From Ruminococcaceae bacterium AB4001 (lineage in GTDB: Bacteria > Bacillota > Clostridia > Saccharofermentanales > Saccharofermentanaceae), in assembly GCA_000621765.1 (NCBI GenBank), contig JHXJ01000018.1, positions 1 to 63,874 on the forward strand: a DNA stretch of 63,874 bases, in the 5' to 3' direction. This document shows, one piece after another, positions 34,867 through 43,090 of the stretch. The position numbers and the translations under genes were made by a program. Within the stretch, counting starts at the first letter, position 1; each line of letters starts with the position of its first letter. The notes beneath the pieces are model-generated. The model was given only the letters and a program-made list of their open reading frames with translations. It ran no database searches and was not told where the DNA came from.

Positions 34867-35337
34867 TTAACGATTGAAATGCGCGAAAGCCTTGTTAGCC
34901 TCAGCCATTCTGTGCATTTCTTCTTTTCTCTTGAATGCTCCGCCTGTCTCGTTTGCTGCATCCATAAGCTCAGCAGCAAGGCGCTCCTTCATGGTGCGCT
35001 CAGATCTGTTTCTCGAATACTGAACTATCCAACGAAGTCCGAGTGTCTGTCTTCTCTCGGGCTTAACATCCATAGGGATCTGATAGTTAGCACCGCCTAC
35101 ACGGCGAGCCTTGCACTCGAGGGTGGGCATTACGTTAGCAAGAGCCTTTCTGAATACTTCGAGGGGCTCTTCATTTGTGCGCTCTTTGATGATATCGAAG
35201 GCGCCGTATGTAATTTTTTGAGCTACGCCCTTCTTGCCGTCCAGCATGATGTTGTTGATAAGCTTACTTACTACAACGTCATTATAGACAGGATCCGGAA
35301 GAACCGTTCTCTTTGGGGTATTGCCTTTTCTTGGCAC
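34867..35337 (-). CDS. rpsG: 30S ribosomal protein S7
   Basis: 156 residues, usual length. [20 protein letters not shown] and [20 protein letters not shown] are diagnostic. Starts with GTG (35335-35337) after AGGAGGGAAGC. It binds the 3' major domain of 16S rRNA. A 181-base gap separates it from rpsL and holds a TATAAT close to the start without a good -35. Confidence 0.98.
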   Translation of the reverse strand: MPRKGNTPKRTVLPDPVYNDVVVSKLINNIMLDGKKGVAQKITYGAFDIIKERTNEEPLEVFRKALANVMPTLECKARRVGGANYQIPMDVKPERRQTLGLRWIVQYSRNRSERTMKERLAAELMDAANETGGAFKRKEEMHRMAEANKAFAHFNR

Positions 35338-35518
35338 TTTGCTTCCCTCCTAACATGATTATAAAAGTTTTACTGTCTAAAACTTGAAACCATAGGTACT
35401 CACGTTTCAGTTGTTCTTGTGGACCGTGTTAAGCGTCTCAGTCAGGCAATGTCCTTTATATGAACAATGTACTGATCACTTATGTCCAACCCCTGCGAAA
35501 GAAAAATCTGTCGCGGGA

Positions 35519-35947
35519 TTACTTCTTAACCTTAGCAGCCTTTGGCTTCTTAGCGCCGTACTTAGATCTGCCCTGCTGACGATCAGCAACGCCGGCTGTA
35601 TCAAGTGTGCCTCTTACGATGTGATAACGTACACCAGGGAGGTCCTTAACACGTCCGCCTCTGATAAGTACAACAGAGTGCTCCTGAAGGTTGTGTCCGA
35701 TTCCCGGAATGTAGGCTGTAACCTCGTAGCCGTTTGTAAGTCTTACACGGGCAACCTTACGAAGCGCTGAGTTAGGCTTCTTAGGTGTTGTCGTCTTAAC
35801 AACTGTGCAAACACCACGCTTTTGAGGTGAGTCAAGATCCGTCTGCTTGTTTCTGATGGTGTTCATAGAGAACTGCAGCGCCGGGCTGGCAGACTTGTAT
35901 GTCTTGGAATGTCTGCCGGACTTAACCAATTGATTGAACGTTGGCAT
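35519..35947 (-). CDS. rpsL: 30S ribosomal protein S12
   Basis: 142 residues from ATG 35945-35947 ([12 protein letters not shown]); AAAGGAGATG supports this start over a 21-residue longer frame. The decoding-centre segments [17 protein letters not shown] and [22 protein letters not shown] are intact, including the two lysines that change in streptomycin resistance (wild-type here). First gene of the str operon. Confidence 0.98.
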   Translation of the reverse strand: MPTFNQLVKSGRHSKTYKSASPALQFSMNTIRNKQTDLDSPQKRGVCTVVKTTTPKKPNSALRKVARVRLTNGYEVTAYIPGIGHNLQEHSVVLIRGGRVKDLPGVRYHIVRGTLDTAGVADRQQGRSKYGAKKPKAAKVKK

Positions 35948-36013
35948 CAATACATCTCCTTTCTTTATTTTTTCGCGCAAATAAGGGCACAAAGTCCCCT
36001 TTGCGAGCAATTA

Positions 36014-36042
36014 AGTATACACCCGCATATTTTGAATGTAAA
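36014..36042 (-). promoter_or_regulatory. Sigma-A promoter of the str operon
   Basis: Minus strand TTTACA (36037-36042), 17-base spacer, TATACT (36014-36019), 67 bases before the rpsL ATG. Confidence 0.78.
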
Positions 36043-36219
36043 CCGCTATTTTTCGAGGGAAACAAAGATATCTGCGCGTCCCCGGTTCCGGGGTCTGATG
36101 ATAATACCAAAAAAGCATGGAAAAATGATAGTTAAAACCCAAAATTTCTTATTCACATATTCGGGCAAACCCTATATACTTACTAAGGTTATTTTTTAAT
36201 TACAAGGAGTGTGACTTCA

Positions 36220-37605
36220 ATGAAAGTAAAAATCACAGAAACCGTGCTGCGTGACTCCCAGCAGTCCCTTATCGCAACACGTATGCCTTTCTCCGATTTC
36301 GAGGGCATCCTTGAGACTTTGGACAATGCCGGCTACTACTCACTCGAGTGCTGGGGCGGCGCTACATTCGATTCATGTCTCAGATACCTGGATGAAGATC
36401 CGTGGGAAAGACTCAGAAAGATCAAGGCAGTCTGCAAAAAGACTCCTCTCCAGATGCTCATCCGCGGGCAGAACATCCTCGGATACAAGCACTATCCCGA
36501 TGACGTCGTTAGACTCTTCTGCCGTAAGGCTGCAGAGAACGGTATGGATATCTTCCGTATCTTCGACGCTCTCAATGATTTCAGAAACATTGAAGTCTGC
36601 ATTGACGAGGTAAAGAAGTGCGGCAAGCATGCACAGGGCTGCATCTGCTACACAACTTCACCTGTTCATACAATCGAGAAGTACGTTGAAATGTGCAAAG
36701 AACTTGAGAACATGGGCGTTGATTCCATCGCTATCAAGGACATGGCAGGCATCTGCTCACCTAAGGAAGCTTACGATCTCGTAAAGGCTATCAAGGACGC
36801 AAAGATCAAGGTACCTCTCTTCTTCCACACACACCACACAACAGGCATGGGTCCTATGACTCTCCTTAAGGCTGTTGAAGCAGGTGTTGACGGAATCGAC
36901 TGCGCTATCTCCACAATGGCAGGCGGCACATCACAGCCCGCTACTGAGACAATGGCTTACACACTTAAGCAGTTCGGCTATGACTCAGGTCTTGATATGG
37001 ACAAGCTCAAGAAGATCGCTGATTACTTCGTACCTGTAAGAAAGAAGTTCCTTGACAACGGTACACTCAATCCTACAGTCATGGGCATCAAGGCTGACAT
37101 CCTTAAGTATCAGGTTCCGGGCGGAATGCTCTCCAACATGATCGCTAACCTCAAGGATATGCACGCTCTCGACAAGTTCGATGAGGCTCTCGCTGAGATC
37201 CCTGCAGTACGTAAGGACATGGGTTATCCCCCGCTCGTTACTCCTCTTTCACAGATGGTAGGTAACCAGGCAGTTCAAAACGTCCTCCTGGGCGAAAGAT
37301 ATAAGAACATCTCCAAGGAGATCAAAGCTTATCTCCGCGGCGAATACGGAAGAGCACCCGGTGAAGTTAACCAGGAGCTCATCGACAGATGTTGGAAGCC
37401 TGAAGAACTCGTTAAGGGCAGATATGCTGATTCCCTTGAGCCCGTTTTCGAGAAGACAAAGAAAGAACTCGGCGACAAGGCCAGATCTGACGAAGACGTT
37501 CTCTCTTACATAGCTTTCCCTCAGGTTGCAGAGAAGTTCTTTGCAGCACGTGAAGAGAAAGAATCCAACACAGTCAACTACACCATCGAGAAGAAGGAGG
37601 ATTAA
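36220..37605 (+). CDS. oadA: Oxaloacetate decarboxylase alpha subunit (carboxyltransferase)
   Basis: 461 residues from ATG 36220-36222 with AAGGAG upstream. KITETVLRDSQQSLIATRMP is the HMGL-like/pyruvate-carboxylase C-domain opening; HTHHTTG and CAISTMAGGTSQPATE carry metal- and substrate-binding residues. It transfers CO2 from oxaloacetate to biotin. The biotin domain is absent and is encoded separately downstream (37998-38393), as in split systems such as the 5S subunit type. Oxaloacetate decarboxylase is favoured over methylmalonyl-CoA decarboxylase because the alpha subunit is of the pyruvate/oxaloacetate type. Confidence 0.92.
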   Translation: MKVKITETVLRDSQQSLIATRMPFSDFEGILETLDNAGYYSLECWGGATFDSCLRYLDEDPWERLRKIKAVCKKTPLQMLIRGQNILGYKHYPDDVVRLFCRKAAENGMDIFRIFDALNDFRNIEVCIDEVKKCGKHAQGCICYTTSPVHTIEKYVEMCKELENMGVDSIAIKDMAGICSPKEAYDLVKAIKDAKIKVPLFFHTHHTTGMGPMTLLKAVEAGVDGIDCAISTMAGGTSQPATETMAYTLKQFGYDSGLDMDKLKKIADYFVPVRKKFLDNGTLNPTVMGIKADILKYQVPGGMLSNMIANLKDMHALDKFDEALAEIPAVRKDMGYPPLVTPLSQMVGNQAVQNVLLGERYKNISKEIKAYLRGEYGRAPGEVNQELIDRCWKPEELVKGRYADSLEPVFEKTKKELGDKARSDEDVLSYIAFPQVAEKFFAAREEKESNTVNYTIEKKED

Positions 37606-37985
37606 TGATGAATCCTGTTATTCAGTTGGCAGTTGAACGTGGACAGGAACTCACGATCGGTGAGATGTTCATGAATGCCGGCATCGTTATCCTTGTGGTT
37701 TTCGGTGTTCTTTTGCTGATGTACATCCTGATCTCCCTTTCAGGAAAGATCATGGAAGCTATCACAAAGGCCGGCAAGAAGGAAGAGCCCGCAAAGGCAG
37801 CACCCGCCGTCGCAGCTCCCGCTGCTGCAGCTGCTCCCGAAGAAGTATTCTCTTCCGGATCATTGAAGCTCAAGGACTGTGACGAGAAGACCGCTGCCAT
37901 GATCATGGCGATCGTTGCAGATGACTCCGGAATCCCGCTCGAAGAGCTCGTATTCAAGTCCATCAAACTGGTTGAAAAGAAGTAA
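37605..37985 (+). CDS. oadG: Oxaloacetate decarboxylase gamma subunit
   Basis: 126 residues. A single membrane helix (~25-46, AGIVILVVFGVLLLMYILISL) is followed by a Lys/Ala/Pro linker and a short C-terminal domain (MIMAIVADDSGIPLEELVFKSIKLVE). This is the OadG layout; the protein holds alpha and beta together in the membrane. Its ATG overlaps the oadA stop by one base (TAATG) after AAGGAGG. Confidence 0.8.
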   Translation: MMNPVIQLAVERGQELTIGEMFMNAGIVILVVFGVLLLMYILISLSGKIMEAITKAGKKEEPAKAAPAVAAPAAAAAPEEVFSSGSLKLKDCDEKTAAMIMAIVADDSGIPLEELVFKSIKLVEKK

Positions 37986-37997
37986 AGGAGAAAGTCC

Positions 37998-38393
37998 ATG
38001 ATTTATAACGTAACTATCAACGATAAAGTATATGAGGTAGAAGTTGAGAAAGGCAAAGCCAATCTCATCAGGACAACAGCAGTTGCTGCTGCTCCTGCAC
38101 CCGCACCTGCCGCAGCACCCGCTGCAGCTCCCGCTCCTGCAGCTGCTCCCACAGCACCCGCTGCCGCTGCCGCAGCAGGCACAACACCCGTTAACTCACC
38201 TATGCCTGGTACGATCCTTGACGTTAAGGTCGCTGTCGGTCAGGCAGTTAAGGAGGGTGAACTCGTTTGCATCCTTGAAGCTATGAAGATGGAGAACGAG
38301 ATCTATGCACCCTGCTCCGGTTCTATCGCTCAGGTCCTCGTAACAAAGGGCCAGTCAGTAGATACCGGCACACCCTTGGTATCTATTTCTTAA
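37998..38393 (+). CDS. Biotin carboxyl carrier protein of the decarboxylase
   Basis: 131 residues. A short N-terminal beta segment (MIYNVTINDKVYEVEVEKG) and an Ala/Pro hinge (~30-62) precede the biotinyl domain with EAMKMENEI; Lys97 is the biotinylation site. It shuttles carboxybiotin between the alpha subunit and the membrane beta subunit. Spaced 12 bases after oadG with AAAGGAG. Confidence 0.93.
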   Translation: MIYNVTINDKVYEVEVEKGKANLIRTTAVAAAPAPAPAAAPAAAPAPAAAPTAPAAAAAAGTTPVNSPMPGTILDVKVAVGQAVKEGELVCILEAMKMENEIYAPCSGSIAQVLVTKGQSVDTGTPLVSIS

Positions 38394-38411
38394 TCAGGGG
38401 GTATCAGGGTA

Positions 38412-39608
38412 ATGTTAGAAGTATTAAAAAATCTATGGGAGACATCAGGTGTAGCTACCATGACATGGCAGCAGGGCGTAATGATCTTCGTCTCTTTCCT
38501 CCTGTTGTATCTCGCTATCAAAAAGCAGTTTGAGCCTTTGCTCTTACTCCCTATCGCATTTGGTATGCTCCTTACCAATCTCCCCTGGCCCGGCGGCGGA
38601 ATCTTCCACCCCGAATGGTTCGACGGAGAGATCAACTGGGCTGCATTAGGCGGCGGATTCATTGATCCTGAGACAGGCAACCATATCGATCCCGGTCTTT
38701 TCGACTTCCTGTACATCGGCGTTAAGATGGATATCTTCCCCTGCCTCATCTTCATGGCAGTAGGCGCTATGACAGACTTCGGACCCTTGATCTCAAGACC
38801 TTCGTCCTTCTTCATGGGCGCAGGCGCTCAGTTCGGTATTTCCTTTGCTTTCGTAGTAGCATGCCTCCTGGGCTTCGATCCCCAGGGTGCCGCTTCCATC
38901 GGAATCATCGGTGGTGCTGACGGCCCGACAGCTATCTATCTCACATCAAAGCTCGCACCTGAGCTACTCGGCGCAATCGCTATCGCAGCATATTCTTACA
39001 TGGCTTTGATCCCTATGATCCAGCCCCCGGTAATGAAGCTGCTCACATCAAAGAAAGCGCGTCAGGTAAAGATGGAGCAGGCAAGACCTGTATCCAAGGT
39101 AGAGAAGATCTGCTTCCCTATCATCGTTACAGTTGTCTGCGTTCTCATCCTTCCTTCCGTTGCACCTCTCCTCGGCTGCCTCATGCTTGGTAACCTCTTC
39201 AGAGAATCAGGTGTTACAGACAGACTTTCCGACACAGCTCAGAATGCTATGTGCAACATCGTAACGATCATGCTCGGTACATCCGTTGGTGCTACAGCAG
39301 TCGGCGCAAGATTCCTCAAGCTCGAGACACTCATGATCATCGGTATCGGTCTCGCAGCATTCATCTTCGCTACAGTCGGCGGTCTCGTCATCGGCGACAT
39401 CATGTATGTCCTTTCAAAGGGAAAGATCAATCCTCTCATCGGCGCAGCCGGCGTTTCTGCCGTTCCTATGGCAGCACGTGTTGCTTCAAAGGTCGGTCAG
39501 AAGGAGAATCCTTCCAACTTCCTGCTCATGCATGCCATGGGTCCGAACGTTGCAGGCGTTATCGGTTCAGCAGTTGCTGCAGGTATCCTGCTCACACTCT
39601 TCGGCTAA
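38412..39608 (+). CDS. oadB: Na+-translocating decarboxylase beta subunit
   Basis: 398 residues, polytopic. FEPLLLLPIAFGMLLTNLP, the first conserved loop, and GIIGGADGPTAIYLTSKLAPELLGAIA, which holds the Asp essential for Na+ transport in OadB, are present, as is MGPNVAGVIGSAVAAG near the end. It decarboxylates carboxybiotin and pumps Na+ out, conserving energy in fermentation. Last gene of the operon, 18 bases after the biotin carrier. Confidence 0.95.
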   Translation: MLEVLKNLWETSGVATMTWQQGVMIFVSFLLLYLAIKKQFEPLLLLPIAFGMLLTNLPWPGGGIFHPEWFDGEINWAALGGGFIDPETGNHIDPGLFDFLYIGVKMDIFPCLIFMAVGAMTDFGPLISRPSSFFMGAGAQFGISFAFVVACLLGFDPQGAASIGIIGGADGPTAIYLTSKLAPELLGAIAIAAYSYMALIPMIQPPVMKLLTSKKARQVKMEQARPVSKVEKICFPIIVTVVCVLILPSVAPLLGCLMLGNLFRESGVTDRLSDTAQNAMCNIVTIMLGTSVGATAVGARFLKLETLMIIGIGLAAFIFATVGGLVIGDIMYVLSKGKINPLIGAAGVSAVPMAARVASKVGQKENPSNFLLMHAMGPNVAGVIGSAVAAGILLTLFG

Positions 39609-39638
39609 TAAGAGTTGTAATTAAATAACCAATTAAAG

Positions 39639-39667
39639 ACTCCCCGCAGCTATGTGGGGAGTTTTTA
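39639..39667 (+). terminator. Terminator of the decarboxylase operon
   Basis: ACTCCCC (39639-39645) pairs with GGGGAGT (39656-39662), then TTTTAG, 30 bases after the oadB stop. Confidence 0.92.
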
Positions 39668-40016
39668 GTTGTCAGGATAAAAGGCAGCCTCTGTCAGTTT
39701 TCGAGATCATGGATTCAAAGTGGAAATCCGTGACTTTATGAAATACACTTTAGGCATGGGGAAAAAAGGATTTACAATTCTGATCATTACGGTGATCTAT
39801 CTTTGCGCAGCGGGTGCCACCCTGCTGCCGCTTTTCGGCGGGAACAGCATTTCCGATGCCCGTGTTAAAAACCGCAAGGCTAATAATGTAGTTATTTATT
39901 TCTTTTATCTTTACCGGAAAATCAGGGCGTTTTCCGCGCTTTTTTGAAGCTGGGCTTTGTCGGTTTTGTCGGATTTTGTCGGTTGTTTTCGCAAATTCGC
40001 CTTCCATAATTAAGGT
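39668..40016. other. Intergenic stretch without a convincing gene
   Basis: A half-terminator GGCAGCCTC near 39691 and a 75-codon frame at 39720-39947 (one hydrophobic segment, KKGFTILIITVIYLCAAGA) are present. That frame lacks a ribosome binding site and has no recognisable relative, so it is not called. At 39956-39983 the motif TTTTGTCGG is repeated three times. Confidence 0.5.
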
Positions 40017-40814
40017 ATGAAAATAACTGATAAATACATCCCGAGAGAATACCTTTCTCTTAAAATAAATTACTGCAGACAACGGCTTAAGCAGTTGCCT
40101 AATTTTTCTGTAAACGAACGCCAGATCCGTGGAGTACCAAAAAAGATAATTTGCGCAGATGGTCGTAGGTGCTTTATTGATTCCAAGTCCGGGAAAGTAC
40201 TGCTTGATCTCAAGCACGAAAAAGAAGAACTTGAGGCACAACTTCAGATCTATGAGTCCATTTGGCAAGTAAACTTCAGAGGAGAACCTGTATCTGATCT
40301 CGTTCCGTGTAAGATAAACAGATTTTTGACCATTAATCCCGGTCAGTCTGTATCCCTGGATAAAGCTTTTTTCGACAGTCTGAAGAATGATGACAACAAA
40401 AAATACCAAAAGTACAAAAGCAACTTTTTCAATGGTATCTACTACAGATCAGCAACAGAACGTGACATAGCCATTTTTTATACTGAAATGGGTATACCTT
40501 TTAAGTACGAGCCATCAATCTCAATAGCGGGACTGACCAAGACCATTAATCCGGATTTTGCTTTGTATATAAAGGAACTCGATTCCTGCAAATTCCATGA
40601 GCATCTGGGAATGAAAGAATATGCCGATTACATGAGAGATACAAAAGTAAAATATTCCAACTATATTGGTGCCGGCTTAATTCCGGATCTTGATATCATC
40701 TTTACCCAAGAAAAAGAAGATGTCCCATTTGATATCCGTTTTCTGGAGGCAAAACTTAACAGTTCCATATACGGATCAATAATCTGCCACGATCCTGAAA
40801 ATGACTCCGGCTGA
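40017..40814 (+). CDS. PD-(D/E)XK nuclease-like protein of unknown role
   Basis: 265 residues, AT-rich and unlike its neighbours in codon use. The C-terminal half has the plan of a restriction-endonuclease-like fold: YRSATERDIAIFYTEMGIPF, then INPDFALYI and KFHEHLGM, then KYSNYIGAGLIPDLDIIFT. The Glu in the first block, Asp in NPDF and Glu-His in HEHLGM would form the metal site. The N-terminal ~120 residues are charged and possibly helical. Similar orphans are scattered in Clostridia genomes; biological role unknown. It stands alone with repeats on both sides, which suggests acquisition by transfer. The ribosome binding site (TAAGGT) is weak. Confidence 0.6.
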   Translation: MKITDKYIPREYLSLKINYCRQRLKQLPNFSVNERQIRGVPKKIICADGRRCFIDSKSGKVLLDLKHEKEELEAQLQIYESIWQVNFRGEPVSDLVPCKINRFLTINPGQSVSLDKAFFDSLKNDDNKKYQKYKSNFFNGIYYRSATERDIAIFYTEMGIPFKYEPSISIAGLTKTINPDFALYIKELDSCKFHEHLGMKEYADYMRDTKVKYSNYIGAGLIPDLDIIFTQEKEDVPFDIRFLEAKLNSSIYGSIICHDPENDSG

Positions 40815-40838
40815 TCCCGGAAACGGGTAATGCAACCT

Positions 40839-40962
40839 TTGTTGACGAATTTGTTGACAGTTTTGGCCCAATATCAGCAACAAAAATGTCAACAAAGCCA
40901 TTGTTGACGAATTTGTTGTCGGTTTTGACCAAATATCAGCAACAAAATCGTCAACAGCTCAT
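40839..40962. repeat. Two tandem copies of a 62-bp palindromic repeat
   Basis: Copy 1 (40839-40900) and copy 2 (40901-40962) each begin TTGTTGACGAATTTGTTG and each contain AATATCAGCAACAAAA followed by GTCAACA. The start and end of each copy are inverted repeats of each other, so each copy, or the pair, can fold as a long hairpin. No coding potential. The flanks 40815-40838 and 40963-41021 are featureless. Confidence 0.85.
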
Positions 40963-41021
40963 TATTCCCGAAAACATCGCGGCATGCCATCTTTCCCGGC
41001 CCACGAAAAATAAACCCAAAT

Positions 41022-41053
41022 AAAAACCCCTCCGGAGGAGTACTCCGAAGGGG
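41022..41053 (-). terminator. Terminator of the flotillin-like gene
   Basis: CCCCTCCGGAG (41027-41037) pairs with CTCCGAAGGGG (41043-41053), followed on the minus strand by TTTTTA, 20 bases after the stop at 41073. Confidence 0.92.
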
Positions 41054-41072
41054 CAAATCGCTATTGATTTAA

Positions 41073-42836
41073 TTAAGCCTTAGGTCCTCTGGGTCCTGTA
41101 GGTCCGTTAGGAGCCGTCGGGGGAGCCTTGAATGTTCCCGGGAACGGTGTAGGAGCCTGAGGTGCTGTAGGAGCTGCAGGTCCAGGTGCAACGGGGGCAA
41201 CCGGTGCAGGTGCTACGGGAGCAGGTGCGGGCTCTACCGGTGTAGGAGCTACAGGTGCCGGTGCTACCGGAATGGGAGCTACCGGAGCAGGTGCAGGTGC
41301 TACAGGTGCAGGAATTGCGGGTGCAATAGCGCCGTCTGTTGATACATTAACGGTCTGAACATTATCAAGGCCTGATACCGTGATGTTCTTGTTGACCTTA
41401 GCATCATAGGTGCTGGCTCTCATGATCTCTCTGATGTCGATGCCTGTTGTTTCCTTTACAGATTCAATTGTCTGTGCAAGAACTGCAGGTACATAGGAGC
41501 TCATTGTGCCTACGCCTGAATCGCCGTTTCCGCCGTTGCCGGTATCGATAATTGTAACCTTATCGATCGTGGACAGAGGCTTAGCGATCTCTGCTGCCAT
41601 TTCAGGAAGTGCCTTAACGATCATTTCCATCATAGCTGCCTGACCGTACTTCTTCATAGCTTCAGCCTTCTTCTCGAGAGCTTCAGCTTCTGCTAAACCC
41701 TTAGCGGCGATAGCTGCAGCTTCAGCTTCACCGACCTTACGGATACCTTCTGCTTCCTGAGCCTTAGCGAAGAGGTCTGCCTCAGCCTGAACCTTGCGGG
41801 CTTCAGCTGCCTTCTCACGCTCGAACTTCTCAGCTTCAGCGTTTCTCTGTCTCTCATAGAGAGCAGCGTCTGCTGCCTGCTGCTTTGCGAACTTCTCAGC
41901 TTCAGCCTTCTTCTTGACTTCAGCGTCGAGAGCCTGCTCTTTAACTTCAGCTTCTTTCCTCTTGAGGTCGACTTCCTTCTCCTGACGAGCGATGTCGGCG
42001 TTGGTCTTTGTGACCTCGATGGTCTTACGCTGAGCTTCTCTCTGAATCTCATAAGCTGCATCAGCTTCAGCCTTCTTGGTATCCTCAACTGTCTTAAGTT
42101 CTGCCTTTCTGATAGAGAGTTCATTCTGCTTTACAGCGATCTCTGTATCAGCTGCGACCTTAGCGTCATTAGCTTCTTTCTGAGCCTGAGCCTGAGCGAT
42201 TGCGACGTCTCTGTCAGCCTGTGCCTTAGCGATGGAAGCATCCTTCTGGATCTTAGCCATGTTGTCCTGACCGAGAGCGTTGATGAGATCCTTCTCATCC
42301 GTTACGTGCTGAACGTTGCAGGAGATGATCTCGATACCCAAACGCTTCATGTCTTCCTGAGCCTTCTGCTGAACCTCGTCACCGAACTTCTTTCTGTCGT
42401 TGCAGAGGTCCTTCAGTGTGATCGTACCGATGATCTCTCTCATGTTACCCTGAAGGGAGTCAACGAGGGACTCAGCAATCTGCTGCTCTTTCATGTTGAG
42501 GAAGTTCTTCATGGCGAGCTTAACGCCTTCACCTTCGCTCATGACTCTTACCTTTGCGACTGCGTCGATGTTTACACCGATGAAGTCTGCTGTAGGTACG
42601 TAACCGTCTGTCTTGATGTCGATCGAGATCTGCTTGATGAGGAGCTCGTCCTTTCTCTCGAAGAAGGGCATCTTGAGTCCTGCTCTACCGATCAGGATCT
42701 TCGGCTGCTTTCTAAGACCTGAAATGATGTAAGCCTTATCCGGCGGTGCCTTTACATAGCTTGCAATTACTATGATGATTACTACAACTGCGATTATCGC
42801 ACCTGCAATGATCGGGCCTGTTAAAAAATCTGGCAT
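41073..42836 (-). CDS. Flotillin-like SPFH-domain membrane protein
   Basis: 587 residues. One N-terminal helix (~8-27, IIAGAIIAVVVIIIVIASYV) precedes an SPFH/Band 7 domain (~30-200, AYIISGLRKQPKILIGRAGLKMP, SIDIKTDGYVPTADFIGVNI) and a long Ala/Glu/Lys coiled coil (~205-420, EAEKFEREKAAEARKVQAEA), the FloT/YqiK arrangement. Residues ~425-500 match the flotillin C-terminal region. The last ~85 residues are an unusual Pro/Ala/Val repeat (APVAPAPAPVAPIPVAPAP). It probably scaffolds membrane microdomains. Its leader contains a promoter and a terminator-like hairpin. Confidence 0.87.
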   Translation of the reverse strand: MPDFLTGPIIAGAIIAVVVIIIVIASYVKAPPDKAYIISGLRKQPKILIGRAGLKMPFFERKDELLIKQISIDIKTDGYVPTADFIGVNIDAVAKVRVMSEGEGVKLAMKNFLNMKEQQIAESLVDSLQGNMREIIGTITLKDLCNDRKKFGDEVQQKAQEDMKRLGIEIISCNVQHVTDEKDLINALGQDNMAKIQKDASIAKAQADRDVAIAQAQAQKEANDAKVAADTEIAVKQNELSIRKAELKTVEDTKKAEADAAYEIQREAQRKTIEVTKTNADIARQEKEVDLKRKEAEVKEQALDAEVKKKAEAEKFAKQQAADAALYERQRNAEAEKFEREKAAEARKVQAEADLFAKAQEAEGIRKVGEAEAAAIAAKGLAEAEALEKKAEAMKKYGQAAMMEMIVKALPEMAAEIAKPLSTIDKVTIIDTGNGGNGDSGVGTMSSYVPAVLAQTIESVKETTGIDIREIMRASTYDAKVNKNITVSGLDNVQTVNVSTDGAIAPAIPAPVAPAPAPVAPIPVAPAPVAPTPVEPAPAPVAPAPVAPVAPGPAAPTAPQAPTPFPGTFKAPPTAPNGPTGPRGPKA

Positions 42837-42856
42837 TTCCTTATCCTCCTATTTCT

Positions 42857-42891
42857 TAAAAAACCCCACACCAATTACGTTTGGTACGGGG
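42857..42891 (-). promoter_or_regulatory. Terminator-like hairpin in the flotillin gene leader
   Basis: CCCCACACCAA (42864-42874) and TTGGTACGGGG (42881-42891) form an 11-bp stem (two G-T pairs), followed on the minus strand by TTTTTT, then AGGAGG and the ATG at 42836. It lies downstream of the predicted promoter, so it is either an attenuator or the end of a very short transcript. Confidence 0.6.
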
Positions 42892-42914
42892 ATGCATAAG
42901 ATATTGCTAAAGAT

Positions 42915-42942
42915 ATTTTACATTATGGGTACCCCCGGTCAA
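42915..42942 (-). promoter_or_regulatory. Sigma-A promoter of the flotillin-like gene
   Basis: Minus strand TTGACC (42937-42942), 16-base spacer, TAAAAT (42915-42920), about 80 bases before the ATG. Confidence 0.6.
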
Positions 42943-43029
42943 GAAAAATCGTATCCGGGTAAATCCGATTTGTATATTTGAATAATTTGGAATATCCCGT
43001 TTTATGCGGGTTTGATATTTTTTTACAAA

Positions 43030-43061
43030 TACAAGAGAGGCCGCCCTTCCGGGGCAGCCTC
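43030..43061 (-). terminator. Terminator of the InlB-type/cell-wall-binding gene
   Basis: GAGGCCGCCC (43037-43046) pairs with GGGCAGCCTC (43052-43061), one G-T pair, followed by TCTTGTATTT on the minus strand, 30 bases after the stop at 43091. Confidence 0.82.
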
Positions 43062-43090
43062 CTTGGCATAATTCCCTGTTTTCGAAAAGT

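Noticed and set aside
35338-35518. Separate rpsG promoter or leader RNA
   Set aside because: A TATAAT exists close to the start but no -35; no conserved structure could be identified by eye.
36000-36210. Possible promoter for the decarboxylase operon on the plus strand
   Set aside because: TTCACA-N15-TATATA near 36152-36178 is too weak and badly spaced to report as a feature.
39720-39947. 75-codon frame with KKGFTILIITVIYL, pilin-like at a glance
   Set aside because: Lacks the Glu at position 5 of type IV pilins, has no ribosome binding site and no pilus genes nearby.
39750-40409. 219-codon minus-strand frame
   Set aside because: Antisense to the nuclease-like gene and featureless.
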